Assembly: GCA_937907215.1 (NCBI GenBank)
Contig: CALESG010000124.1
Span: 1-14,754, forward strand
DNA: 14,754 nt
From: an uncultured Ruminococcus sp.
GTDB lineage: Bacteria; Bacillota; Clostridia; Oscillospirales; Ruminococcaceae
Direction of reading: 5' to 3'
The number at the start of each line of letters is the position of its first letter. Within the stretch, counting starts at the first letter, position 1. The notes beneath the pieces were generated by a model that searched no databases, was not told where the DNA came from, and saw only the letters and a list, made by a program, of their open reading frames with translations. A program made the position numbers and the translations under genes. Shown here in pieces: positions 1 through 5,240 of the stretch.

Positions 1-75
1 TCGAAAAAAGCAATCTGTTTTCCAACTAATATAAACAAATATTTAAAAATATTTTTATCAAAATGTATCAGGCTA

Positions 76-104
76 TTGAAATTTCAGGTAAAGTGCGATA
101 TAAT
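76..104 (+). promoter_or_regulatory. Near-consensus sigma-A-type promoter
   Basis: TTGAAA (76-81) and TATAAT (99-104) are separated by exactly 17 bp. Transcription would start near 111, only a few bases before the hairpin at 119. No reading frame with a ribosome binding site follows, so the promoter appears to drive a very short transcript that ends at the terminator next to it. Confidence 0.6.
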
Positions 105-110
105 ATTTTA

Positions 111-164
111 AAGCCCAAAGCATAACTATTCGACCTTACATACCGAAGGTTATGCTCTTTTTTT
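111..164 (+). ncRNA. Candidate short RNA between promoter and terminator
   Basis: A transcript from the promoter at 76-104 would begin near 111 and end in the T-run at 158-164, giving about 50 nt. It is mostly the terminator hairpin with a 22-nt loop; the loop also holds a CCTT/AAGG pair that overlaps the outer stem by one base. No coding potential is seen. It could instead be the 3' end of an operon lost by rearrangement, with a chance promoter. The call rests only on promoter and terminator signals. Confidence 0.35.
119..164 (+). terminator. Rho-independent terminator
   Basis: AGCATAAC (119-126) pairs perfectly with GTTATGCT (149-156) and is followed by C and a run of seven T (158-164). 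The direction is plus. No gene is visible upstream in the window except the promoter at 76-104. Confidence 0.75.
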
Positions 165-249
165 ATATTCTCAACTATTATTCATAAAAAGTTTATAAAT
201 CTTGCCTTACGATTTTGGTTCTTCCAAGAAGTTGTCTATTGTTAAGAAT

Positions 250-1275
250 TTAAAACAATGTTTTATTGATATAATGAGAAAAGGAATTTGATTTTTTGAT
301 GAATAGACTACTTTTTGGAAGAGTCCCGATTTTGATTAATGTCATCAAGTCAATCGAATAAAGCAAAAAAGCAGGTATATGATCAGAAAAAGTGTCATAC
401 CCCAGTGTGCATTTAACAGGAATTATTGCATGACAAAAAGACAGATGAATAATCTGCCTGAAAAAAGTATTGACATAAATGCAGATATGTATAGCGGCGG
501 CGTAATTTGCTCTGGAACGGTACTTATTATGCTTATCATCATCTATGCTGACGTTTTCGGTAATCAGCATAGAGAAGTTATACATGATCAGGCTTGAAAA
601 AATTTTCTGTATCACGCAGTCCTTTTTCTTAGAATGAAAAGCAATACGACCAATATGGTACTTCAGTTCCCGGAAAGAAGTTTCAATGCCCCAGCGCAGC
701 TTGTAGATATGTTTGATATCCTCAGCAGAGAATTCATCGTACCAGAGATTAGTAACGATTGTTTCGTACTGACCTTCTGAGATCTTAATTCTTATTATCC
801 TGAATTTAAGAGGATAGGTATCTTTTGAGCCTTTCGGAAGGAAGTCAAAAGTTAAATTTGTACCTAAAAAACGATAAATATCCGGATTTGACTTAACTTC
901 ATTAGTGTACCTTCTTGTGAGTAGAACATCAGCAGTAAAGTCAACTTCTTTATCAACAGGAAGATTGAATTTTTCTGATATTCCATATTTTGATCTGACA
1001 CGAATAACATATTTCAGTCCTTTGGCTTCAAGATGTGCGATATTGTTGTATGACTCATAGCCTCTGTCTGCAACAATAATTGTGTCATGAGCGATGTTCT
1101 CAATCATATTTATGAGAGCGTTATTCTCGTTTTCGTTTCTTCGATCCTACAAAACAGCCCCTATAAATCTGCGGTTAAGCAAGTCGTAAAGTGCGTTCAA
1201 ATGTATAAGATTGTAACCTTTTGCATTATCAGCTGTGCCAAAAAAAGTTCTCTTATCATCAGGATTAAAGGAATT
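250..1275 (-). pseudogene. IS4-family transposase, C-terminal part with in-frame TAG
   Basis: This is the catalytic part of a DDE transposase of the IS4 family (DDE_Tnp_1). The minus-strand frame runs from NPDDKRTFFGTADNAKGYN (near 1268-1212), through the DRGYESYN motif holding the second catalytic Asp, to YKLRWGIETSFRELK, the Y-2-R-3-E-6-K signature with the catalytic Glu. The frame is interrupted by TAG at 1147-1149, where relatives usually have a sense codon before RRNENE; the reading frame is the same on both sides. The stretch that should precede NPDDK is missing, and from about 1265 the genuine homology switches to the opposite strand. An internal ATG at 1107 could not make an active enzyme, because the first catalytic Asp and the N-terminus are lost. 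The call is confident for the family and for inactivation. Confidence 0.85.
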
Positions 1276-1452
1276 TAAAAATAAATATTTTATAAATGCA
1301 AATAAAGATTTCAAGCGTACAAGAAAACTCACATTTTCAGATGTTATCATGTATACGCTCGGTAACACAAGAAGTCCACTTGAACTCGAGGCAAAACGAT
1401 TTTCAAAGCATCTGACAGAAGATGATATAAGCGGTGCAGCCCTATGTAAAGC
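1265..1452 (+). pseudogene. IS4-family transposase N-terminal fragment, inverted
   Basis: The plus-strand frame reads KEFKNKYFINANKDFKRTRKL, then a TFSDVIMYTLG segment and ISGAALCKA. This is the usual N-terminal layout of IS4-type transposases: a basic RKRKL-like patch, a helical segment, and an ALxKAR motif. Homology appears to stop after ALCKA near 1452, and the frame closes at 1477. The fragment faces away from the C-terminal part at 250-1275, and the two meet near 1265-1275. They may come from one element by inversion plus deletion, or from two copies that recombined. An ORF could run 1235-1477, but no function is expected. Confidence 0.6.
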
Positions 1453-1560
1453 CCTGCTTTCACGTACACTCCATTGACCTCAATTTTGAGGGAAAGGAAA
1501 AATATATATTTATATAAGGGATTTTTCCCTCACTTTTTCCCTCTATGAAATCTGCTTTTG

Positions 1561-1628
1561 TCAATGTCAGACGACAAGTGTTGCAAGAGTGTAGTGCATT
1601 AAGCACTCTTGTTACTTGTTGTCATTGA
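1561..1628 (+). repeat. Compound stem-loop with an alternative inner pairing
   Basis: Three stacked arms are visible. TCAATG (1561-1566) pairs with CATTGA (1623-1628). ACGACAAGT (1571-1579) pairs with ACTTGTTGT (1614-1622) through one G-T wobble. CAAGAGTG (1584-1591) pairs with CACTCTTG (1604-1611). AGTGC (1593-1597) can instead pair with GCACT (1603-1607), which competes with the third arm. There is no T-run directly after it, so it is not a simple terminator. Confidence 0.6.
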
Positions 1629-1647
1629 TGGTCATTTTTTAAGGACA

Positions 1648-1677
1648 GACAACAGTACTATATAATACACTGTTGTC
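1648..1677 (+). promoter_or_regulatory. Perfect 9-bp inverted repeat flanking a -10 box; likely operator
   Basis: GACAACAGT (1648-1656) and ACTGTTGTC (1669-1677) are perfect inverted repeats 12 bp apart, with TATAAT (1661-1666) in the spacer. No good -35 box is seen 17 bp upstream. Transcription would start near 1673, giving a leader of about 54 nt before the HTH gene at 1727. The layout fits autorepression by that HTH protein; this is inferred from position. Confidence 0.45.
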
Positions 1678-1726
1678 CCTGATTTTGTCCCTCTGTAAAA
1701 GCCGTTTTTTGTGTATTTCAGAGGAA

Positions 1727-1945
1727 ATGCCAGTTAAATATAAAATTGATATATTAGCTGCTTTGAAAGATGCTGGATATACAACATATCGAATCCGACA
1801 AGAAAAATTGTTAAGTGAATCGACTGTACAAAAGCTACGAAAAAGTGCACCGTTAGCGTGGGAAAACATAGCAACAATCTGCAAATTACTAAACTGCCAA
1901 CCCGGTGACATACTGGAGTATGAGGAGGAAATAAAAAACGCCTGA
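1727..1945 (+). CDS. YozG-like XRE-type helix-turn-helix protein
   Basis: This 72-residue DNA-binding protein consists almost entirely of one Cro/C1-type helix-turn-helix. It runs from MPVKYKIDILAALKDAGY, through a recognition region around LLSESTVQKLRKS, to the conserved ending ICKLLNCQPGDILEY. The ATG at 1727 is chosen because relatives start MPVxYKID; the frame is open upstream to 1673. GAGG (1721-1724) lies very close to this ATG, so initiation may be weak. It is the first gene of a cassette with DUF4160 and DUF2442 genes and its stop overlaps the next frame. The inverted repeat at 1648-1677 may be its own operator. It probably acts as the cassette's repressor; an antitoxin-like role is possible but unproven. 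Confidence 0.85.
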   Translation: MPVKYKIDILAALKDAGYTTYRIRQEKLLSESTVQKLRKSAPLAWENIATICKLLNCQPGDILEYEEEIKNA

Positions 1946-2198
1946 AATTAGTTTGTTTTATGGAATCAGAGTAACCATGTATTATGCAGATCATAACCCA
2001 CCACGTTTTCACGTAGAATATGCAGGGAGAAAAGCAATGATTGATATATTGAATGGTTCTGTAATGCGTGGCGGTTTGCCGAATAAACAAATAAAGCTGA
2101 TTCTTGCATGGTGTGAAATACATCGTGATGAGCTTATGCAAAATTGGGAACTGTCAAAACAGAATCAGCCACTTAATAGAATCAATCCGTTAATTTAA
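1938..2198 (+). CDS. DUF4160 protein with non-standard start (ACG, or TTG at 1953)
   Basis: The protein matches the small DUF4160 family: FYGIRVTMYYADHNPPRFHVEY near the start, then ILNGSVMRGGLP, and a C-terminal helix LILAWCEIHRDELMQNW. Family members usually begin MPEIS-FYGI. Here that frame reads ACG-CCT-GAA-ATT-AGT-TTG-TTT, so the expected ATG is ACG (1938-1940). GAGGAGGAA (1922-1930) sits at the right distance from ACG, and the start overlaps the HTH gene stop in the ACGCCTGA string. The next possible start is TTG (1953-1955), giving 81 residues. Biochemical function is unknown to me. DUF4160 genes are often next to DUF2442 genes, as here, and the pair has been suspected to act together. 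Expression may be reduced by the weak start. Confidence 0.75.
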   Translation, partial: TPEISLFYGIRVTMYYADHNPPRFHVEYAGRKAMIDILNGSVMRGGLPNKQIKLILAWCEIHRDELMQNWELSKQNQPLNRINPLI

Positions 2199-2216
2199 CA
2201 GAAAGGGGCGTTCTAT

Positions 2217-2516
2217 ATGCAAGAAGATATGTTTCCGGTAGTTGTTCAGGCAGTTGCAGGCGAAAACTATATCGTTTATGCTTATATGCTTGATGGTACT
2301 GTACGAAAGGTGGATATGAAACCGCTTATTCAGTCTGGCGGTATATTTGAAAAGCTAAAAGACCAAGCTTTTTTCCAAAATGCTTTAACTGTTATGAATG
2401 ATACTGTGGCATGGGATTTATCTGGTCGTTTTGACTCGTCTAATTGTATTGATATTGACCCATTTACTATTTCTGAATGTGAAATAGTATCCGACCCTTT
2501 GCGGATGGTTGGATAA
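2217..2516 (+). CDS. DUF2442 family protein
   Basis: This 99-residue protein of the DUF2442 type follows the DUF4160 gene by 18 bp, with a GAAAGGGG ribosome binding site at about 2202-2209. The visible family pattern is VVVQAVAGENYIVYAYMLDGTVRKVDMKPLI, followed by GGIFEKLKDQAFF and the closing FTISECEIVSDP. The central VAWDLSGRFDSSNCIDIDP resembles the W-x-G-xxD-ID-P segment common in this family. The reading frame is intact. DUF2442 proteins are small beta-rich proteins often paired with DUF4160; their activity is not established to my knowledge. The three genes form one plus-strand unit. Confidence 0.85.
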   Translation: MQEDMFPVVVQAVAGENYIVYAYMLDGTVRKVDMKPLIQSGGIFEKLKDQAFFQNALTVMNDTVAWDLSGRFDSSNCIDIDPFTISECEIVSDPLRMVG

Positions 2517-2556
2517 ATAATATAAAAATGCCCTGCTCATTGTTGAACCGCCCCAC

Positions 2557-2575
2557 TTTGTGCGTACAGCACAAA
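2557..2575. repeat. 7-bp stem-loop at the IS3 element edge
   Basis: TTTGTGC (2557-2563) and GCACAAA (2569-2575) are perfect inverted repeats around GTACA. It lies just downstream of the IS3-type transposase stop on the minus strand, and also downstream of the DUF2442 gene on the plus strand. It could stop transcription weakly or be part of the element's terminal repeat. There is no clear T-run on either strand. Confidence 0.4.
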
Positions 2576-3179
2576 AAGCCCCTACGGAAGATTAAATTAA
2601 GCAATGAACTGGCTTCGCAATTCAAGAGGAGTCAGTTTTGTTTTGAGTTGGATACGCTGGTGATTGTAGAAGTAGATGTAATCATCAATGAGACGTCTTG
2701 CTTCTGCAAATGTCTTTATCTTAGATCTGTAAATACATTCAGTTTTCAGAATAGAGAAGAAATTTTCAGCTAAAGCGTTATCATAAGGACTTCCACGTCT
2801 TGACATTGACGGAGTAATGTGGTATCTTTTAGTTAGGTTGAAATACAGTTGTGAAGTTTATTAAAACCCTTGGTCACTGTGGAGTTGCAGATCCGCAGTG
2901 ACTTTTTCTTTCTTCTTGGCTGCTTTGCTGTCATTATTGTATTATCATCTACCTTAACTTCCGTGTACAGCTTTATCCAATGTGAAATTGCACTGGTTGA
3001 TATCCCATATTCTTTGGACAGCTCTGTTTGTGTCTTTCCGTTCTGATGTAATGCTACGATGTTCTTTTTGAAGCTTTCTTCATATTTCGGTTGAGTATTT
3101 GTCATTCGTTTTTCCTCCTTGATGTTTTTCTATTTGCTTGTTTACTTCTAATATACTTCTTTTCATTTTTCTTGTCTAC
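2564..3179 (-). mobile_element. Internally deleted IS3-family element
   Basis: The element is delimited by its transposase remnants and a weak pair of terminal inverted repeats. These are GTACAGCACAAAAAG at 2564-2578 and, on the other strand, GTAGACAAGAAAAAT reading from 3179. They match at most positions if one gap is allowed. The size, near 0.6 kb, is about half that of a normal IS3 element. The exact ends are uncertain and no target duplication was identified. The aminotransferase remnant begins right after the 3179 edge. Confidence 0.45.
2597..3105 (-). pseudogene. IS3-family transposase, orfA fused to the end of orfB by deletion
   Basis: The first part is OrfA: MTNTQPKYEESFKKNIVALH, then a helix-turn-helix QTELSKEYGISTSAISHWIKLY, up to DDNTIMTAKQ near 2920. 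There the rest of orfA and most of orfB are missing. Sequence resumes in another frame with KEKVTADLQLHSDQGF, the integrase-core segment of OrfB, and continues as TSQLYFNLTKRYHITPSMSRRG, SPYDNALAENFFSILKTE and RIQLKTKLTPLELR to the stop at 2597. Two adjacent in-frame stops (2858-2863) lie where relatives usually have Gln-Tyr after DQGF. The last catalytic Glu region is present but the first Asp is deleted, so the element cannot make its own transposase. A ribosome binding site lies just upstream of 3105 (AAGGAGG on the minus strand). Confidence 0.85.
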
Positions 3180-3186
3180 TTTTTGG

Positions 3187-3699
3187 GGATTGAATCAAGA
3201 GCAATTGTTGATGACCTGAATTTTCGCTTTGGGACGCACTTTCGCCCAGAGAACTTATATATTACTTGCGGTGCAGCAGCCGGAATCAGAATTATTACAC
3301 AGGCACTTACCGTTCCGGGAGATGAATATATCATTTTCACACCATATTTCCCGGAATATAGAGTGTTTGTTGAATCTGCCGGCGGAAAATTTGTAGAAGT
3401 CAAAACCGGACAGGAGGACTTTCAAATTGATTTTGCAACTTTAGAACAGGCGATTACGGAAAAAACAAAAGCAGTTTTTTAAATTCCCCCAATAATCTGT
3501 CAGGCGTAATCATATCTGAAAAAATATTATCCTGCTCGCCGCTCTTTTAAATAGAAAATCAACAATTTACGGTCATGAAATTTATTTAATTGGAGATGAA
3601 CCATATCGTGAATTGGTTTATGACGAGATTGAAGTTCCGTATTTAACAAAATATTATAAAAACACGTTAATTTGCTATTCCTGGAGTCATATTGAGAAA
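3187..3699 (+). pseudogene. Class I/II PLP-dependent aminotransferase remnant
   Basis: The first frame reads RAIVDDLNFRFGTHFRPENL, then the cofactor loop CGAAAGIRIITQAL and PGDEYIIFTPYFPEYRVF, up to EKTKAVF near 3480. After a frameshift comes NSPNNLSGVIISEK, matching the NxPNNPSG motif with Pro replaced by Leu. After a second shift near 3525 comes YGHEIYLIGDEPYRELVYDE and TLICYSWS (GDEPY holds the PLP-ring Asp). It ends just before the Lys that should bind PLP: the next residue is His. The N-terminal third is missing at the IS3 edge and the C-terminal half at about 3700. An ORF could be read from 3138, but its first residues come from the IS element. It is certainly non-functional; the exact substrate class cannot be told. 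Confidence 0.85.
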
Positions 3700-3789
3700 G
3701 ACGTAAGAAATCATTTTCTTCTCCTTATTACACTCTGAACATAAAAACTGAATAACTGGCAGCCTGTTCAGAAAGCATGAATAATCAAA

Positions 3790-3832
3790 AAACTCCGATT
3801 CCCGTTTTTATACTGAGCGTCGGAGTTTCTTT
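3790..3832 (+). terminator. Rho-independent terminator
   Basis: AAACTCCGA (3790-3798) and TCGGAGTTT (3820-3828) form a perfect 9-bp stem with a 21-nt loop, followed by CTTTT. On the minus strand the hairpin is followed by TGATTATT, with few T, so plus is the better direction. It may have ended the lost aminotransferase transcript. The 240 bp between the aminotransferase remnant and 3941 otherwise holds no gene I can support. Confidence 0.7.
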
Positions 3833-3940
3833 TATGAGATTTCAGAGACGAATATCGGTTTTTATATTCCAGATAAATCAGATCGCCATACTCATTTGAT
3901 TAGGGGCAGTTACTTTTGGGACGGAGCTCCCTTTATTCAA

Positions 3941-4099
3941 TCATTTTCTAAAAGGGTCATCCTTCAAATCCGTACGTAGAGCCAAAAGTGTATTGGGGTT
4001 ATATAAAACCTTACCTAATTCTTCCTGTGCTATAGGAACAAGAAGGTTGAATCTCTCCATAGGGTACTGCTGCACAATGGATAAAGAATTTTTCTCCAT
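3941..4099 (-). CDS. 52-residue hypothetical protein of the phage-like minus operon
   Basis: This small minus-strand gene is preceded by a very good ribosome binding site (AGGAGG about 9 bases before ATG at 4099-4097). It starts MEKNSLSIVQQYPMERFNLL, resembling the N-terminal leader of proteins seen in Firmicute prophages, though I cannot name a family. The frame ends in TGA (3941-3943); beyond it the same frame continues open for 20 more codons to TGA at 3878-3880. The gene may therefore be a truncated form of a longer protein. It is the last gene of the minus-strand group that begins near 5113. No domain is recognised. Confidence 0.55.
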   Translation of the reverse strand: MEKNSLSIVQQYPMERFNLLVPIAQEELGKVLYNPNTLLALRTDLKDDPFRK

Positions 4100-4116
4100 T
4101 TTTTTAAATCCTCCTA

Positions 4117-4145
4117 TTGCATTTTTTTAAAATATATGATACAAT
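4117..4145 (+). promoter_or_regulatory. Near-consensus promoter facing a terminator
   Basis: TTGCAT (4117-4122) and TACAAT (4140-4145) are exactly 17 bp apart on the plus strand. It points into the gap between two minus-strand genes, against their direction. A start near 4152 is expected. Confidence 0.55.
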
Positions 4146-4151
4146 AGAGAT

Positions 4152-4221
4152 AATTGGTTTTTACAAAGTCATTTTCGACTTCGCATCAAAGACATTGAGT
4201 GGCTGCTCGATGTCTTTTTCT
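4152..4221 (+). ncRNA. Candidate ~70-nt antisense or small RNA
   Basis: From the promoter at 4117-4145 to the T-rich end at 4221 the predicted RNA has two hairpins: AAGTC/GACTT (4166-4170 and 4177-4181, six-base loop ATTTTC) and the 12-bp terminator stem. It has no start codon with a ribosome binding site. Its template lies between the minus-strand genes at 3941-4099 and 4239-4493, so it would be antisense to their shared mRNA. Phages often use such RNAs, but a lone terminator with a chance promoter is possible. Confidence 0.4.
4188..4221 (+). terminator. Strong rho-independent terminator
   Basis: AAAGACATTGAG (4188-4199) pairs with CTCGATGTCTTT (4206-4217) over 12 bp with one T-G wobble and a six-base loop, followed by TTCTTTT. 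There is no T-run on the minus-strand side, so it acts on plus-strand transcripts although the neighbouring genes lie on the minus strand. Confidence 0.7.
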
Positions 4222-4238
4222 TTTATCTCCATTTATCA

Positions 4239-4493
4239 TCATAAATCTTCTTCTATCTCCTGATATATCTCCGTCATTGTTTGTGTAAATGCAGAAGTTA
4301 TATCACTTCTAAGCTGCTCTTTCACAAGCATTTCAAAATACCAAGGCTCACGCCTTACTCCATCTGCATCACCCTCCGTTTTAATTATCATGCTGAGTTT
4401 ATGCTCAGCTTTTCTTTTTGCCTTAGCAAGTTCTTGATCTGTTATTGAGCCAATCATATGTTTCAATGTTGGCATCAAAGCTACATTAGTCAC
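4239..4493 (-). CDS. Hypothetical 84-residue protein, phage-like operon
   Basis: The protein is charged and mostly helical, from TNVALMPTLKHMIGSITDQE to FTQTMTEIYQEIEEDL, with a basic middle (AKAKRKAEHKL). No family is recognised and there is no signal peptide or membrane segment. The start is GTG (4493-4491) overlapping the TAG stop of the upstream gene by one base. GGAGGT lies about 7 bases before GTG, inside the end of the upstream gene, so the two genes are probably translationally coupled. Its position in a minus-strand string of small genes divergent from an XRE regulator suggests an early phage gene. The frame is intact. Confidence 0.7.
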   Translation of the reverse strand: MTNVALMPTLKHMIGSITDQELAKAKRKAEHKLSMIIKTEGDADGVRREPWYFEMLVKEQLRSDITSAFTQTMTEIYQEIEEDL

Positions 4494-4720
4494 TATTTAC
4501 CTCCAGTTTTATTAAATTCATTTACTTTCATAGCATTCCTCTTTGATTTTTCTATTTTATCAGTCACAAAAGCCGAGTTGATATTTCGTAGAGCAGTATC
4601 AGCTATCTCCCTTAATAATTTGTCAAGTTGTTCTTTGGTTTTTACTCGACAATAATCATCTGCTATTTTGATTCGAGTGTTTCCAAGTTTGTATTCTTCC
4701 ACAACATGATACTCAGCCAT
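4493..4720 (-). CDS. Hypothetical 75-residue protein, phage-like operon
   Basis: ATG at 4720-4718 is preceded by AAGGGG about 8 bases upstream. The product starts MAEYHVVEEYKLGNTRIKIA and continues DDYCRVKTKEQLDKLLREIA, with a lysine-rich C-terminus ending NEFNKTGGK. The N-terminal part looks like a short beta-hairpin followed by a helix, a layout seen in many small phage proteins. I do not recognise the family. The gene starts 10 bp downstream of the stop of the broken gene at 4731-5113 and overlaps the next gene at its stop, so all appear to be one operon. The frame is intact. Confidence 0.7.
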   Translation of the reverse strand: MAEYHVVEEYKLGNTRIKIADDYCRVKTKEQLDKLLREIADTALRNINSAFVTDKIEKSKRNAMKVNEFNKTGGK

Positions 4721-4730
4721 AATGCACCCC

Positions 4731-5113
4731 TTAATCGAATCTGCCTATCTTTTCAGCTCGTTCAAGGACTGCAAGATTTTCATCGGCTCTTCTCCGAAAC
4801 TCCAATAAGCTCTCTCTAAGCTCCGGAATCATCTGCTGTTCCGATTCGTCCAATTTGCCGTCTTCCATAAGCAATGAAATGATTTTTGTAATCTTATCAA
4901 AGCTCTTTCAGCTGGCATTTCTGGGATTTCCCTGCAATCTTTCCCTAATGGGCACTCATTCACACAGTACCATTGTCTTAACTCTGGTTCGTTATATGCA
5001 TCTGACATGAGTGCCACTACAATATTCGGCGGTTTGGTAATATCAAGCTCATACTTTTTCAAGCTATCCTCAGTAACTCCGGGTAAATACTCTGCTGCTC
5101 CTGCTCTTGTCAA
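4731..5113 (-). pseudogene. Phage-type HTH or regulator-like protein, frameshifted
   Basis: The N-terminal frame reads LTRAGAAEYLPGVTEDSLKKYE, a helix-turn-helix-like start. It continues to ALMSDAYNEPELRQWYC and the Cys-rich VNECPLGKDCREIPEMPAER. Between about 4880 and 4905 the coding frame changes. The other frame continues KSFDKITKIISLLMEDGKLD and SEQQMIPELRESLLEFRRRA, and ends AEKIGRFD with stop TAA at 4731-4733. The original frame instead runs into a short unrelated tail ending at 4829. The first codon is also uncertain: TTG at 5113 is the first standard alternative start, while the frame is open to 5185 and reads SLDFDPKNEKLLTRAG just upstream. It heads the minus-strand group and diverges from the XRE gene at 5241, like a Cro-side gene in a phage switch. 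Confidence 0.7.
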
Positions 5114-5191
5114 GAGCTTTTCATTTTTAGGGTCAAAGTCAAGTGATTTTAGAAAGTTTTTTGAAAATTTGACGACTTTCGGGACTTAGTA

Positions 5192-5220
5192 TTCCTTTTT
5201 GGGGGCTGTCAGTGTATAAT
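5192..5220 (+). promoter_or_regulatory. Probable promoter of the XRE gene
   Basis: TATAAT lies at 5215-5220, about 20 bp before the ribosome binding site GGAGGTG (5226-5232). The hexamer 17 bp upstream (TTCCTT, 5192-5197) is a poor -35 box, so activation or a weak promoter is likely. The 5160-5240 region is the divergent control region of the phage-like segment. No repeated operator sequence could be identified with confidence. Confidence 0.4.
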
Positions 5221-5240
5221 ATATTTGGAGGTGCTTTTAT

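Larger units (their letters stand above)
1484..1726 (+). other. Gene-free leader with repeats and hairpins upstream of the HTH cassette
   Basis: No credible coding frame is seen in this stretch. It holds a purine-rich block facing a pyrimidine-rich block (GAGGGAAAGG near 1487 versus TTTTTCCCTC near 1530), a long compound hairpin (1561-1628) and an inverted repeat around a TATAAT box (1648-1677). Two related copies of a motif with paired TCCCT tracts lie near 1533-1571 and 1673-1722. The stretch is probably the 5' control region of the gene starting at 1727, possibly with remnants of a mobile-element end. Confidence 0.45.

Noticed and set aside
379..597. Plus-strand open frame inside the IS4 transposase
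   Set aside because: It is antisense to the conserved transposase and has no recognisable motif.
1639..2141. Minus-strand open frames opposite the HTH and DUF4160 genes
   Set aside because: They have no ribosome binding site, their composition is typical of antisense frames, and well-conserved genes lie on the other strand.
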